Shown here piece by piece: positions 16,169 through 22,594 of a DNA stretch of 33,257 nucleotides. Both the position numbers and the translations under genes were made by a program. The notes beneath the pieces were generated by a model, which searched no databases, had not been told where the DNA came from, and was given only the letters and a program-made list of their open reading frames with translations. This DNA is from Bacteroidales bacterium (GTDB lineage: Bacteria > Bacteroidota > Bacteroidia > Bacteroidales > UBA932): the NCBI GenBank assembly GCA_017438975.1, contig JAFRUH010000008.1:1-33257 (forward strand). The letters run 5' to 3'. Within the stretch, counting starts at the first letter, position 1, and each line of letters opens with the position of its first letter.

Positions 16169-17143
16169 ATGAAGAATGTTCTTGTCATCGGTTCGACCGG
16201 ACAGATCGGTTCTGAACTGACCATGAAACTTCGCCGTGAGATACCTGAAGGGCAGATTGTCGCCGGATATATCCCTGGAGCGGAACCGAAAGGGATCCTC
16301 CTGGAAAGCGGTCCCTCCGAAATTGCGGATGTGCGCGACGGAAAACAACTGGCCGCTATCGTAGACCGTTATCAGGTCGATACCATCTATAATCTCGCCG
16401 CCCTGCTTTCCGCCGTGGCGGAAAAAAAGCCTCTCCTCGCCTGGGATATCCAGATGAACGGATTGCTCAACATCCTCGAAGTCGCACGCGAGAAGGAAGT
16501 TGCCGTTTTCACCCCGAGTTCCATCGGATCTTTCGGCCCTGAAACTCCCAAGATAGATACGCCCCAGGATACGATCCAGCGTCCCAGGTCCATGTATGGC
16601 GTGACCAAGGTCGCCACGGAACTGCTCAGTGATTACTATTTCCATAAATTCGGGGTCGATACCCGTTCCGTCCGCTTCCCGGGCCTGATCTCCAACGTGA
16701 CCCTGCCCGGCGGGGGAACGACTGACTATGCCGTCGATATCTTCTATTCCGCCGTGAAGGGGGAAGAGTTCGTCTGCCCGATCGCTGCCGGTACATTCAT
16801 GGATATGATGTACATGCCGGATGCCCTGAAGGCGGCCGTGGAACTCATGCAGGCCGACCCTTACCGGCTCGTGCACCGCAATTCTTTCAATGTCGCGTCC
16901 ATGAGCCTGGATCCCGAGACGCTTGCCGGAAAGATCCGTTCCCGGATTCCCGGTTTCCGGATGCGGTATGAGGTCGATCCCGTCCGCGAAGAGATCGCGC
17001 AGTCCTGGCCGGACAAGATGGATGATTCCTGCGCCAGGGCAGAGTGGGGATGGGCTCCGGCATACGATCTGGATTTGATGACCGATGACATGATCGTATC
17101 TCTGAGAAATAAGTTTGGCATGCAGCAGGGCCGATTTGATTGA
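16169..17143 (+). CDS. tdh: SDR-type L-threonine 3-dehydrogenase (NAD-dependent epimerase/dehydratase family)
   Basis: A 324-residue extended short-chain dehydrogenase that should oxidise L-threonine to 2-amino-3-ketobutyrate with NAD+. Visible are the nucleotide-binding G-x2-G-x2-G loop (GSTGQIG, 8-14), the active-site Tyr143-x3-Lys147 (YGVTK) with Ser117/Ser118 (TPSSIGSFGP), and YYFHKFGVDTRSVRFPGLIS, a stretch I associate with the SDR-type threonine dehydrogenases of Flavobacteria and Cupriavidus rather than with UDP-sugar epimerases. The divergent kbl encodes the next step, which strongly supports this assignment. The better-known zinc-dependent Tdh is unrelated. Confidence 0.9.
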   Translation: MKNVLVIGSTGQIGSELTMKLRREIPEGQIVAGYIPGAEPKGILLESGPSEIADVRDGKQLAAIVDRYQVDTIYNLAALLSAVAEKKPLLAWDIQMNGLLNILEVAREKEVAVFTPSSIGSFGPETPKIDTPQDTIQRPRSMYGVTKVATELLSDYYFHKFGVDTRSVRFPGLISNVTLPGGGTTDYAVDIFYSAVKGEEFVCPIAAGTFMDMMYMPDALKAAVELMQADPYRLVHRNSFNVASMSLDPETLAGKIRSRIPGFRMRYEVDPVREEIAQSWPDKMDDSCARAEWGWAPAYDLDLMTDDMIVSLRNKFGMQQGRFD

Positions 17144-17158
17144 AATTTGTAAGCCGTT

Positions 17159-17184
17159 GTTACGATTTGGTTATAAATCGTAAC
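17159..17184. repeat. Perfect 10-bp inverted repeat downstream of tdh
   Basis: GTTACGATTT (17159-17168) and AAATCGTAAC (17175-17184) are separated by GGTTAT. It lies 15 nt after the tdh stop and before the terminator hairpin. It is AT-rich with no T-run, so it may be a protein-binding palindrome or an mRNA 3'-end stabilising stem. Confidence 0.7.
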
Positions 17185-17200
17185 TCTATCGAAATATAAT

Positions 17201-17239
17201 AAAAACGCAGGAAAGCCAAAAACGGCTTCCTGCGTTTTT
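17201..17239 (+). terminator. Intrinsic terminator of tdh
   Basis: AAAAACGCAGGAAAGCC (17201-17217) pairs with GGCTTCCTGCGTTTTT (17224-17239) with one bulged A and a short A-rich loop. The 3' arm ends in five T, giving a typical terminator. The A-rich 5' arm makes it potentially bidirectional. Confidence 0.9.
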
Positions 17240-17359
17240 AAACTGAGATACGGAAAAACGATAGTTAAGATAAACTCAATAGGAACTTATTTGTAATTGT
17301 TTGATTTATAGTTAATTAAGAAAAAATTAAAAAATTTTCAAAAAAATCTTTTGAAAAAA
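17240..17359. other. Very AT-rich gene-free stretch upstream of the candidate sRNA
   Basis: This stretch is far richer in A and T than its surroundings, with runs such as AAAAAATTAAAAAATTTT near 17322-17340. No ORF or RNA gene is seen. The A-tracts directly upstream of the promoter at 17360 could act as an UP-like element. Confidence 0.5.
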
Positions 17360-17390
17360 TTTGCAAATCAAAAAATAAGTCGTAACTTTG
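17360..17390 (+). promoter_or_regulatory. Strong promoter without a protein-coding target
   Basis: TTTG (17360-17363), a 19-bp spacer and TAACTTTG (17383-17390) match the Bacteroidetes consensus fully and are preceded by A-tracts. No convincing ORF follows; an intrinsic terminator lies about 120 nt downstream. Confidence 0.8.
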
Positions 17391-17393
17391 TAA

Positions 17394-17515
17394 TCGGATT
17401 GAGGAAGCAGAGTTCTTCTGACCGAATCAGTCTATTGGTTATTAGTTTTAGTGTTATTAATTATGTGGTTAGTATGAGTGGTCCGCGCGGGATGCGTCGA
17501 CGACTCATTTTTTTT
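17394..17515 (+). ncRNA. Candidate small non-coding RNA of about 120 nt
   Basis: The predicted transcript starts about 4 nt after the -7 box and ends at an intrinsic terminator. The terminator stem is ATGAGT (17474-17479) with ACTCAT (17503-17508), then GTC/GAC and CGC/GCG, and it is followed by eight T (17508-17515). A small 5' hairpin is possible (GAAG 17404-17407 with CTTC 17415-17418, flanked by GATT/AATC). A frame does run across the region but needs a non-ATG start before the promoter, ends inside the maf stop region, and looks random. I cannot assign a known RNA family (it is not tRNA, tmRNA or an evident SRP RNA). Confidence 0.55.
17474..17515 (+). terminator. Intrinsic terminator of the candidate sRNA
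   Basis: A three-part stem with small interior mismatches (ATGAGT, GTC and CGC with their complements) and a GCGGGAT loop is followed directly by T8. It lies 20 nt from the stop of the convergent maf gene. Confidence 0.8.
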
Positions 17516-17535
17516 GTACCTGTTGCTGTCTGTTC

Positions 17536-18132
17536 CTAGAGAAAACGGAGAAGCGTTTCGTAGACTCGGTGGACGGGAAATCCGACGACATTGAAATAGG
17601 AACCGTCAAGGCGGGTAATCCCAATATAGCCGATCCATTCCTGGATGCCATAGGCTCCGGCCTTGTCGAACGGCCTGAAATTGTCGATATAATAGTCGAT
17701 CTCCCCGTCAGTCAGTTCCTTGAACCAGACGAAGGTCGTATCGGAAAAAGTCTCCATTTTCCGGCAGTCCCGGACCGTTACCGCCGTGATGACTTTGTGC
17801 TCCCTTCCGGAAAGGTCCCGGAGCATCCGAACCGCATCTTCCCGGTTCCGGGGTTTTCCGAGGATCTCGCCCTTGCCCGATCCGTCGTCGGGAAGGATGA
17901 CCATCGTATCTGCCGTAATGAGGATTTCGTCGGGAGAGAGGGGCCTGTGGAAGCCGAGGGACTTTCCCTCCGACATTAGGGAAGGTACTTCGGAATAGTT
18001 GGTCCCGGCGCTGAAGCTTTCCTTGAAATTATTTTTGGTATCTACTTCAAAATCAATATTTAAACCTGAAAGCAACTCGCGCCTTCTCGGGGAGTTGCTT
18101 CCTAGGATGATCCGTTTGCCTTTCAAGTCCAT
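17536..18132 (-). CDS. maf: Maf-family nucleoside triphosphate pyrophosphatase
   Basis: A 198-residue cytoplasmic enzyme that hydrolyses non-canonical or excess NTPs to NMP and PPi (house-cleaning); Maf was first tied to septum inhibition. Family motifs are LGSNSPRRRELL (10-21), TADTMV with the catalytic Asp, LGKPRN, and the C-terminal DKAGAYGIQ and GSYFNVVGFP. The AYGIQ form suggests the YhdE-type (dTTP/UTP) subgroup. It is the last gene of a three-gene operon, starting 1 nt after the kdsC-like gene ends. Confidence 0.95.
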   Translation of the reverse strand: MDLKGKRIILGSNSPRRRELLSGLNIDFEVDTKNNFKESFSAGTNYSEVPSLMSEGKSLGFHRPLSPDEILITADTMVILPDDGSGKGEILGKPRNREDAVRMLRDLSGREHKVITAVTVRDCRKMETFSDTTFVWFKELTDGEIDYYIDNFRPFDKAGAYGIQEWIGYIGITRLDGSYFNVVGFPVHRVYETLLRFL

Positions 18133-18133
18133 T

Positions 18134-18658
18134 TCAGAATCTCTTCTTATACTCGGAGACGCTGAATTTCCAGTCTCCCCGGGCTTTCATGACTTTCTCG
18201 AAGCCGTCCCGGATGCAGCCTTTTCCTCCCGGTTTCGGCGAAACATAATCGGCGGCTTCCTGCACCTCGGCGACGGCATCGCAAGGGCAGGCGCCGATTC
18301 CCGCGGCGCAGATGACTTCGAGATCCGGGATGTCGTCACCGAAAAACATGACCTCGTCGGGGGAGAGGCCGAACCTCCGGCAGAAATCGTTGAAGTCTGC
18401 AATCTTGTCGCGGGATCCGAGATAGACGTTCTCAGAGGGGATCCCGGAGGTCAGGAAACGTGCCCGGATGCTGCCGGAACGGCCCCCGGTGATGACGGCG
18501 ACGGGATAACCGTTCATGATGGCCATCCGGATGGCGAAGCCGTCCTTGGCGTCGAAGGTCCGGAAAAGGTCTCCCTCGTTGTTGCAGAAGATGCCGCCGT
18601 CGGTCATGACGCCGTCGATGTCGAAGGCGAAGGCCTTGATTTTCTTGAAATCCACCAT
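18134..18658 (-). CDS. kdsC: HAD phosphatase, KdsC-like (3-deoxy-D-manno-octulosonate-8-phosphate phosphatase)
   Basis: A 174-residue HAD-superfamily class C0 phosphatase that removes phosphate from KDO-8-P in lipopolysaccharide core synthesis. HAD motif I is F12-D13-I-D15-G (FDIDGVMTDG), motif II is ITGGRS, and motif IV is GDDIPDLEVI. GGKGCIRDGFEKV near the C-terminus matches KdsC, where it reaches into the neighbouring subunit. The family forms tetramers. CMP-sugar phosphatases are close relatives, so KDO specificity is inferred from the short, cap-less length. It sits between the DUF3467 gene and maf with 1-3 nt spacings. Confidence 0.88.
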   Translation of the reverse strand: MVDFKKIKAFAFDIDGVMTDGGIFCNNEGDLFRTFDAKDGFAIRMAIMNGYPVAVITGGRSGSIRARFLTSGIPSENVYLGSRDKIADFNDFCRRFGLSPDEVMFFGDDIPDLEVICAAGIGACPCDAVAEVQEAADYVSPKPGGKGCIRDGFEKVMKARGDWKFSVSEYKKRF

Positions 18659-18661
18659 CTC

Positions 18662-19003
18662 TTATGACTTGCTCCCGCCTCCCAGGGGACCGAAATCCGC
18701 CAGATTGAATGTCCCGCCCGTCTTGGGGGCGTTCCCGCCGAGGTCGATGGGGCCGAACTGCGCCTCGTAGCGGCCGATATTGTCGACGAGGGCGTTCATC
18801 AGGCGTTTCGCATGTTCCGGGGTCATGATGATCCGGCTCCCGATTTCAGGTTTGGTGATTCCCGGAAGGGCGGTGGCGAAATCGATGACGAACTCGCTGT
18901 GGGAGTGTGAGATGATAGCGAGATTCGAATAGGTTCCTTTCGCTATTTCAGGCTTCAGCTCGAGGCTGATCTGGTTCTGGGGTTGGTTCTGTTTGTTGTC
19001 CAT
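18662..19003 (-). CDS. DUF3467 domain protein
   Basis: A 113-residue small cytoplasmic protein. The core ISLELKPEIAKGTYSNLAII, HSHSEFVIDF and IIMTPEHAKRLMNALVDNI is a good match, from memory, to the Bacteroidetes DUF3467 family, whose biochemical role is unknown to me. The N-terminus is Asn/Gln-rich (MDNKQNQPQNQ) and the C-terminus Gly-rich. It is the first gene of the DUF3467-kdsC-maf operon. A TAACTTTG box ends only 4 nt before its ATG, so the message may be leaderless. Confidence 0.88.
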   Translation of the reverse strand: MDNKQNQPQNQISLELKPEIAKGTYSNLAIISHSHSEFVIDFATALPGITKPEIGSRIIMTPEHAKRLMNALVDNIGRYEAQFGPIDLGGNAPKTGGTFNLADFGPLGGGSKS

Positions 19004-19007
19004 GTCG

Positions 19008-19015
19008 CAAAGTTA
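19008..19015 (-). promoter_or_regulatory. -7 promoter box of the DUF3467-kdsC-maf operon
   Basis: The minus strand reads TAACTTTG, then CGAC, then ATG. At normal spacing the transcription start falls on or one base from the start codon. Confidence 0.6.
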
Positions 19016-19023
19016 ATAAAATG

Positions 19024-19055
19024 TTTGCATAATTCGGGAAATCCCATTAAATTTG
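19024..19055 (+). promoter_or_regulatory. Promoter of the exported sugar-oxidation cassette
   Basis: TTTG (19024-19027) and TAAATTTG (19048-19055) have 20 bp between them, a full consensus match. It is divergent from the DUF3467 promoter, with the two -7 boxes about 33 bp apart. It predicts a leader of nearly 90 nt carrying the tandem repeat. Confidence 0.75.
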
Positions 19056-19098
19056 TTGATAACCCTAAAAACAGATTGTTGATAACCCTAAAAACAGA
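19053..19098 (+). repeat. Perfect tandem 23-bp repeat in the leader of the sugar-oxidation cassette
   Basis: Two identical 23-bp units (19053-19075 and 19076-19098), each TTGTTGATAACCC followed by TAAAAACAGA, abut without a gap. The first unit begins in the last three bases of the -7 box. This gives two evenly spaced copies, 23 bp or roughly two helical turns apart, just downstream of the promoter. Confidence 0.95.
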
Positions 19099-19146
19099 AA
19101 AATAACAATTATACCGTAAATAATAACCATCCAAAATTCCAGTATT

Positions 19147-20640
19147 ATGGCTAAAGAATTTAGCAGAAGAGACTTCCTGCGCAGCGGTACCGCTGCCGCG
19201 ATCGGCATGGCCGCCGCTCCCGGGATGATGTTGAACGCCGCACCCCGGAAGGAGAAGAAGAAAGCCCCGGTTTATCCCAAGACGGAAAAGCTGAAGATTC
19301 TCGGTGTCGGTGTCGGCGGACGCGGTTTCGCCGATCTCAAGGCGCTTGAGAGCGAGGACATCATCGGCCTTTGCGACGTCGACTGGAAATACGCGGCCCG
19401 CGTGTTCGACCATTTTCCCAACGCAAAGAGATACAATGATTACCGGAAGATGTATGCGGAACTGCTTCCGGAAGCGGATGCCGTCGTCATCGGTACGGCC
19501 GACCACACCCACGCGATCATCGCGGCGGAAGCCATCATGGCCGGGAAGCATGTCTACTGCGAAAAGCCGCTGACCCGTACCGTCTATGAATCCCGTCTCC
19601 TGACCCAGCTTGCGAAGAAATACAATGTGGTGACCCAGATGGGTAACCAGGGTTCCTCCGGTGAAGGTGTACGCCAGGTCTGCGAGTGGATCTGGAACGG
19701 TGAGATCGGCGAGATCACGAAGGTCGAGACCTTCACGGACCGTCCGATCTGGCCCCAGGGCCTGCCTCGTCCCGAGAAAGTAGACGAGATTCCCGCGACC
19801 CTCAACTGGGATGCTTTCATCGGTCCCGCCCCCAAGCGCCCGTACAATTCGATCTATCACCCCTGGAACTTCCGCGGCTGGTGGGATTTCGGCACCGGCG
19901 CCCTCGGTGACATGGCCTGCCATATCCTCCATCCGGTCTTCACGGCCCTCAACCTGAAGTATCCGACCAAGGTCCAGGGTTCCTCGACCCTTCTCCTCGA
20001 TGACTGCGCCCCGAACGCCGAGTATATCAAGTATACCTTCCCGGCACGTGACAACATGCCGAAGGTCGCGATGCCCGAGGTCGATGTCTACTGGTACGAC
20101 GGCGGTATCATGCCCGAACGTCCTGAGATCCTCAAGCCCGGCAAGAACCTGAATGATTCCGGCGGAGCCTGCATCTTCTACGGGACGAAGGATATCCTCG
20201 TCTGCGGCTGCTACGGACGCAACCCGTATCTGGTATCCGGCCGCGTTCCCGACGCACCGAAGGTGCTTCGCCGCGTGACCCTTTCCCACCAGATGGACTG
20301 GGTCCGCGCCTGCAAGGAAGATCCCGCGAACCGTGTCATGCCCGCATCCGAATTCGCCAAGGCGGGTCCTTTCAACGAAATGGTCGCGATGGGTGTCGTC
20401 GCCGTCCGTCTCCAGGGACTGAACCAGATCCTCGAGTGGGACGGTGAGAAGATGGAATTCACCAACATTCCCGCCGATGCGATGATCAAGATCTGCAAGA
20501 AAGACGGATTCCAGATCACCGACGGCCACCCGACCTTCGACAAGGACTGGACGGAGCCGATGAACGCCCGCGAATTTGCCGCGAAGCTGATCAAACCGGT
20601 CTATGAAAACGGCTATGTCCTTCCGGAACTCCCCGAATAA
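19147..20640 (+). CDS. Tat-exported Gfo/Idh/MocA-family oxidoreductase
   Basis: A 497-residue NAD(P)-dependent sugar oxidoreductase predicted to be exported folded with bound cofactor. The N-terminus has a twin-arginine signal (S6-R7-R8-D9-F10-L11, then AAAIGMAAAPGMM up to about residue 32). The Rossmann fold has GVGVGGRG (53-60) and the family catalytic motif E139-K140-P141 (CEKPLTR); the C-terminal domain has WWDFGTGALGDMACHILHP. Members of this group oxidise sugars at C3 or act on glycosides (for example glucose-fructose oxidoreductase and GH109-like proteins). With the next two genes it forms a likely 3-keto-glycoside pathway. tatA and tatC lie about 5 kb downstream. Confidence 0.92.
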   Translation: MAKEFSRRDFLRSGTAAAIGMAAAPGMMLNAAPRKEKKKAPVYPKTEKLKILGVGVGGRGFADLKALESEDIIGLCDVDWKYAARVFDHFPNAKRYNDYRKMYAELLPEADAVVIGTADHTHAIIAAEAIMAGKHVYCEKPLTRTVYESRLLTQLAKKYNVVTQMGNQGSSGEGVRQVCEWIWNGEIGEITKVETFTDRPIWPQGLPRPEKVDEIPATLNWDAFIGPAPKRPYNSIYHPWNFRGWWDFGTGALGDMACHILHPVFTALNLKYPTKVQGSSTLLLDDCAPNAEYIKYTFPARDNMPKVAMPEVDVYWYDGGIMPERPEILKPGKNLNDSGGACIFYGTKDILVCGCYGRNPYLVSGRVPDAPKVLRRVTLSHQMDWVRACKEDPANRVMPASEFAKAGPFNEMVAMGVVAVRLQGLNQILEWDGEKMEFTNIPADAMIKICKKDGFQITDGHPTFDKDWTEPMNAREFAAKLIKPVYENGYVLPELPE

Positions 20641-20660
20641 TCCATTAATTAATCTCTAAT

Positions 20661-21557
20661 ATGAACAAGATTGTTTTGATCAGTGCATGTGCGGCTGCTG
20701 CAGCGCTCGTGGCTTCCTGCGGCGGCAACAACAAGAAAGTCGAAGCCGGTCCGGTCGCTTATCTGAGCGAAGAGACTACGACCGTCCACGTCGCCAATCC
20801 GGACGCTCCGGAGTATGACGTGGTCACCAAACCCCAGGTCGACCTTGCCAGCCTTCCGATGGACAAGGACGGCTATTATATCCTCTTCGACGGCACCCGT
20901 CTCGACGGTTGGCGCGGCTATGGAAAGGATGCTGTCCCTTCCAAATGGTCCATCGAGGACGGCTGTCTGAAGTTCTCCGGCAGCGGTACCGGTGAGGGAC
21001 AGACCCTTGAGGGCGGAGATATCATTTTCGCTCACAAGTTCAAGAATTTCAAGCTTGAATTCGAATGGAAGGTTTCCAAAGGCGGCAACTCCGGCGTGTT
21101 CTATCTTGCCCAGGAGGTTCAGAGCGAGAAGGACGGCAATAAGAAATATGAGCATATCTATCTCTCTGCTCCCGAGTACCAGGTTCTCGACAACGCCAAT
21201 CATCCGGACGCCCTCCTCGGTGTCGACGGAAACCGCATGAGCGCTTCCCTCTATGACATGATCCCGGCCAAGCCCCAGAACCAGAATCCTTTCGAGAACT
21301 GGAACAAAGGCGGTATCATGGTTTACAAGGGTACGGTCGTCCACTCCCAGAACGACGTCAACGTCGTCGAGTATCATCTCTGGACTCCTGAATGGACCGA
21401 AATGCTCCAGAAGAGCAAGTTCAGCCAGGAGAAATGGCCCATCGCTTTCGACCTTCTCAACAATTGCGGTGGTCCCGACCATGAAGGCTACATCGGCTTC
21501 CAGGATCATGGCGATGATGTTTGGTTCCGGAATATCCGTATTAAAGTCATGGACTAA
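20661..21557 (+). CDS. DUF1080 (3-keto-disaccharide hydrolase/lyase) lipoprotein
   Basis: A 298-residue lipoprotein (lipobox VASC, Cys20) with a concanavalin-like DUF1080 domain from about residue 65 to the end. Typical features are YYILFDGTRLDGWRG, a FKLEFEWKVSKGGNSGVFYL core cut here at FEWKVSKGGNSG, PEYQVLDNANHPD and the terminal DHGDDVWFRNIRIK. Pfam names this family 3-keto-disaccharide hydrolase; in recent work on Bacteroides, relatives act on 3-keto-glycosides after oxidation. The gene follows the Gfo/Idh/MocA gene by 20 nt and overlaps the next gene by one base (TAATG). It should face the periplasm, where its upstream partner is also exported. Confidence 0.92.
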   Translation: MNKIVLISACAAAAALVASCGGNNKKVEAGPVAYLSEETTTVHVANPDAPEYDVVTKPQVDLASLPMDKDGYYILFDGTRLDGWRGYGKDAVPSKWSIEDGCLKFSGSGTGEGQTLEGGDIIFAHKFKNFKLEFEWKVSKGGNSGVFYLAQEVQSEKDGNKKYEHIYLSAPEYQVLDNANHPDALLGVDGNRMSASLYDMIPAKPQNQNPFENWNKGGIMVYKGTVVHSQNDVNVVEYHLWTPEWTEMLQKSKFSQEKWPIAFDLLNNCGGPDHEGYIGFQDHGDDVWFRNIRIKVMD

Positions 21558-22459
21558 TGAAAAGGATTCTCAGCATCTTCGCCATTGTTGCAATTGCCGT
21601 TGCGGCGATGGCTTTCACGACGGCTTGCTCCGCAGAAAAGAAAGTGAAAAAGGATTTCGGACTTGAACTCTATTCGATCCGCAGCGTTCTGAAGGACGCC
21701 CAGGGCGATGCCGCCAAGTTCGGCGAGATCATGAAAGAGGTCGCCGGAATGGGGTATACGACGGTCGAACCGGCCAACTACAAGGAGGGCAAGATCTATG
21801 GCCTTACGCCGGAAGAGTTCCGCAAGGCGCTGGATGAGGCCGGCCTGAGGGCAATCTCGACCCACGTCAGCCACTACCTGACTGCCGAACAGCTGGAAAC
21901 CGGCGATTTGACGGAAGCCCTTGAATGGTGGAAACAGTGCATCGCCGACTTCAAGGCGGCCGGTTGCGCTTATATCATTACTCCGGGCATGCCCAAGACT
22001 CCGGATGAGCCGACCCTCGCTCTCTACTGCAAGTATTACAATGAAGTGGGCAAGCTCTGCAAGGCGGAAGGCCTGAAGTACGGCTACCACAACCATTCGT
22101 ACGAGTTCAAGCACAAACTCGGGGATGTCGTCATGTACGACTATCTTGTGGAGAATACGGATCCCGATCTGGTCTTCTTCCAGATGGACGTTTACTGGGC
22201 CGTCTACGGCAACGTCTCTCCCGTGAAGTACTTCCAGAAATATCCGGGTCGTTTCAAATCCCTGCATATCAAGGACTATCACGAACTTGGCGAGAGCGGA
22301 ATGGTCGGTTTCGACGCGATCTTCAAGCATATCGCCGAAGCCGGTACCGAGTTTATCATCGTCGAACTCGAGGGTTCTGACAATCCGAGCATCATGGAAG
22401 GTTCCCGCGCCTGCGCGGATTACCTTCTGAATGCACCGTTCGTGCCCGCGAAGTATTGA
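21557..22459 (+). CDS. Exported TIM-barrel sugar-phosphate isomerase/epimerase-like protein
   Basis: A 300-residue protein with a signal sequence (MKRILSIFAIVAIAVAAMAFTTACS; Cys24 could be lipidated although the lipobox TTAC is atypical) and an AP-endonuclease-2 type TIM barrel. Candidate metal ligands occur in GYTTVEPANY, YHNHSYEF, FFQMDVYW, SLHIKDYHE and IIVELEG, in the usual order of Glu, His, Asp, His and Glu at strand ends. Cytosolic relatives are xylose isomerase-like; export implies a non-phosphorylated sugar substrate. In the published Bacteroides 3-keto-glycoside locus a similar protein hydrates the product of the DUF1080 enzyme, from memory. It is the last gene of the cassette. Confidence 0.88.
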   Translation: MKRILSIFAIVAIAVAAMAFTTACSAEKKVKKDFGLELYSIRSVLKDAQGDAAKFGEIMKEVAGMGYTTVEPANYKEGKIYGLTPEEFRKALDEAGLRAISTHVSHYLTAEQLETGDLTEALEWWKQCIADFKAAGCAYIITPGMPKTPDEPTLALYCKYYNEVGKLCKAEGLKYGYHNHSYEFKHKLGDVVMYDYLVENTDPDLVFFQMDVYWAVYGNVSPVKYFQKYPGRFKSLHIKDYHELGESGMVGFDAIFKHIAEAGTEFIIVELEGSDNPSIMEGSRACADYLLNAPFVPAKY

Positions 22460-22492
22460 TGATCCCTCCCGGACGCTGAGTCCGTACCTTAT

Positions 22493-22534
22493 CGGGTCCC
22501 CGGGCAGCCAGGAAAGCGGCTCGGGGGCTTTCTT
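22493..22534 (+). terminator. Probable terminator of the sugar-oxidation cassette
   Basis: CCCCG (22498-22502) pairs with CGGGG (22522-22526), and AGCC (22506-22509) with GGCT (22518-22521), with a three-base bulge. It is followed by GCTTTCTTATT. A small CGGAC/GTCCG hairpin (22470-22484) precedes it. The T-tract is imperfect. Confidence 0.55.
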
Positions 22535-22535
22535 A

Positions 22536-22565
22536 TTGCTATTTGAGAAATTATCGTTATTTTTG
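22536..22565 (+). promoter_or_regulatory. Promoter of valS
   Basis: TTG (22536-22538), 19 bp, then TATTTTTG (22558-22565). The valS ATG follows 29 nt later. Confidence 0.6.
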
Positions 22566-22594
22566 TATGATAATATGCAATTTGATAGATAGAA

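Noticed and set aside
17351-17539. 62-codon plus-strand frame over the candidate sRNA
   Set aside because: Its start lies before the promoter and is not an ATG, it runs through the terminator hairpin into the maf stop, and it has no sensible protein features.
18955-20529. 524-codon minus-strand frame opposite the Gfo/Idh/MocA gene
   Set aside because: The opposite strand has Tat signal, Rossmann and EKP motifs. The long antisense frame is rich in Asp, Gly and His and shows no domain, as expected of a mirror of codon-biased DNA.
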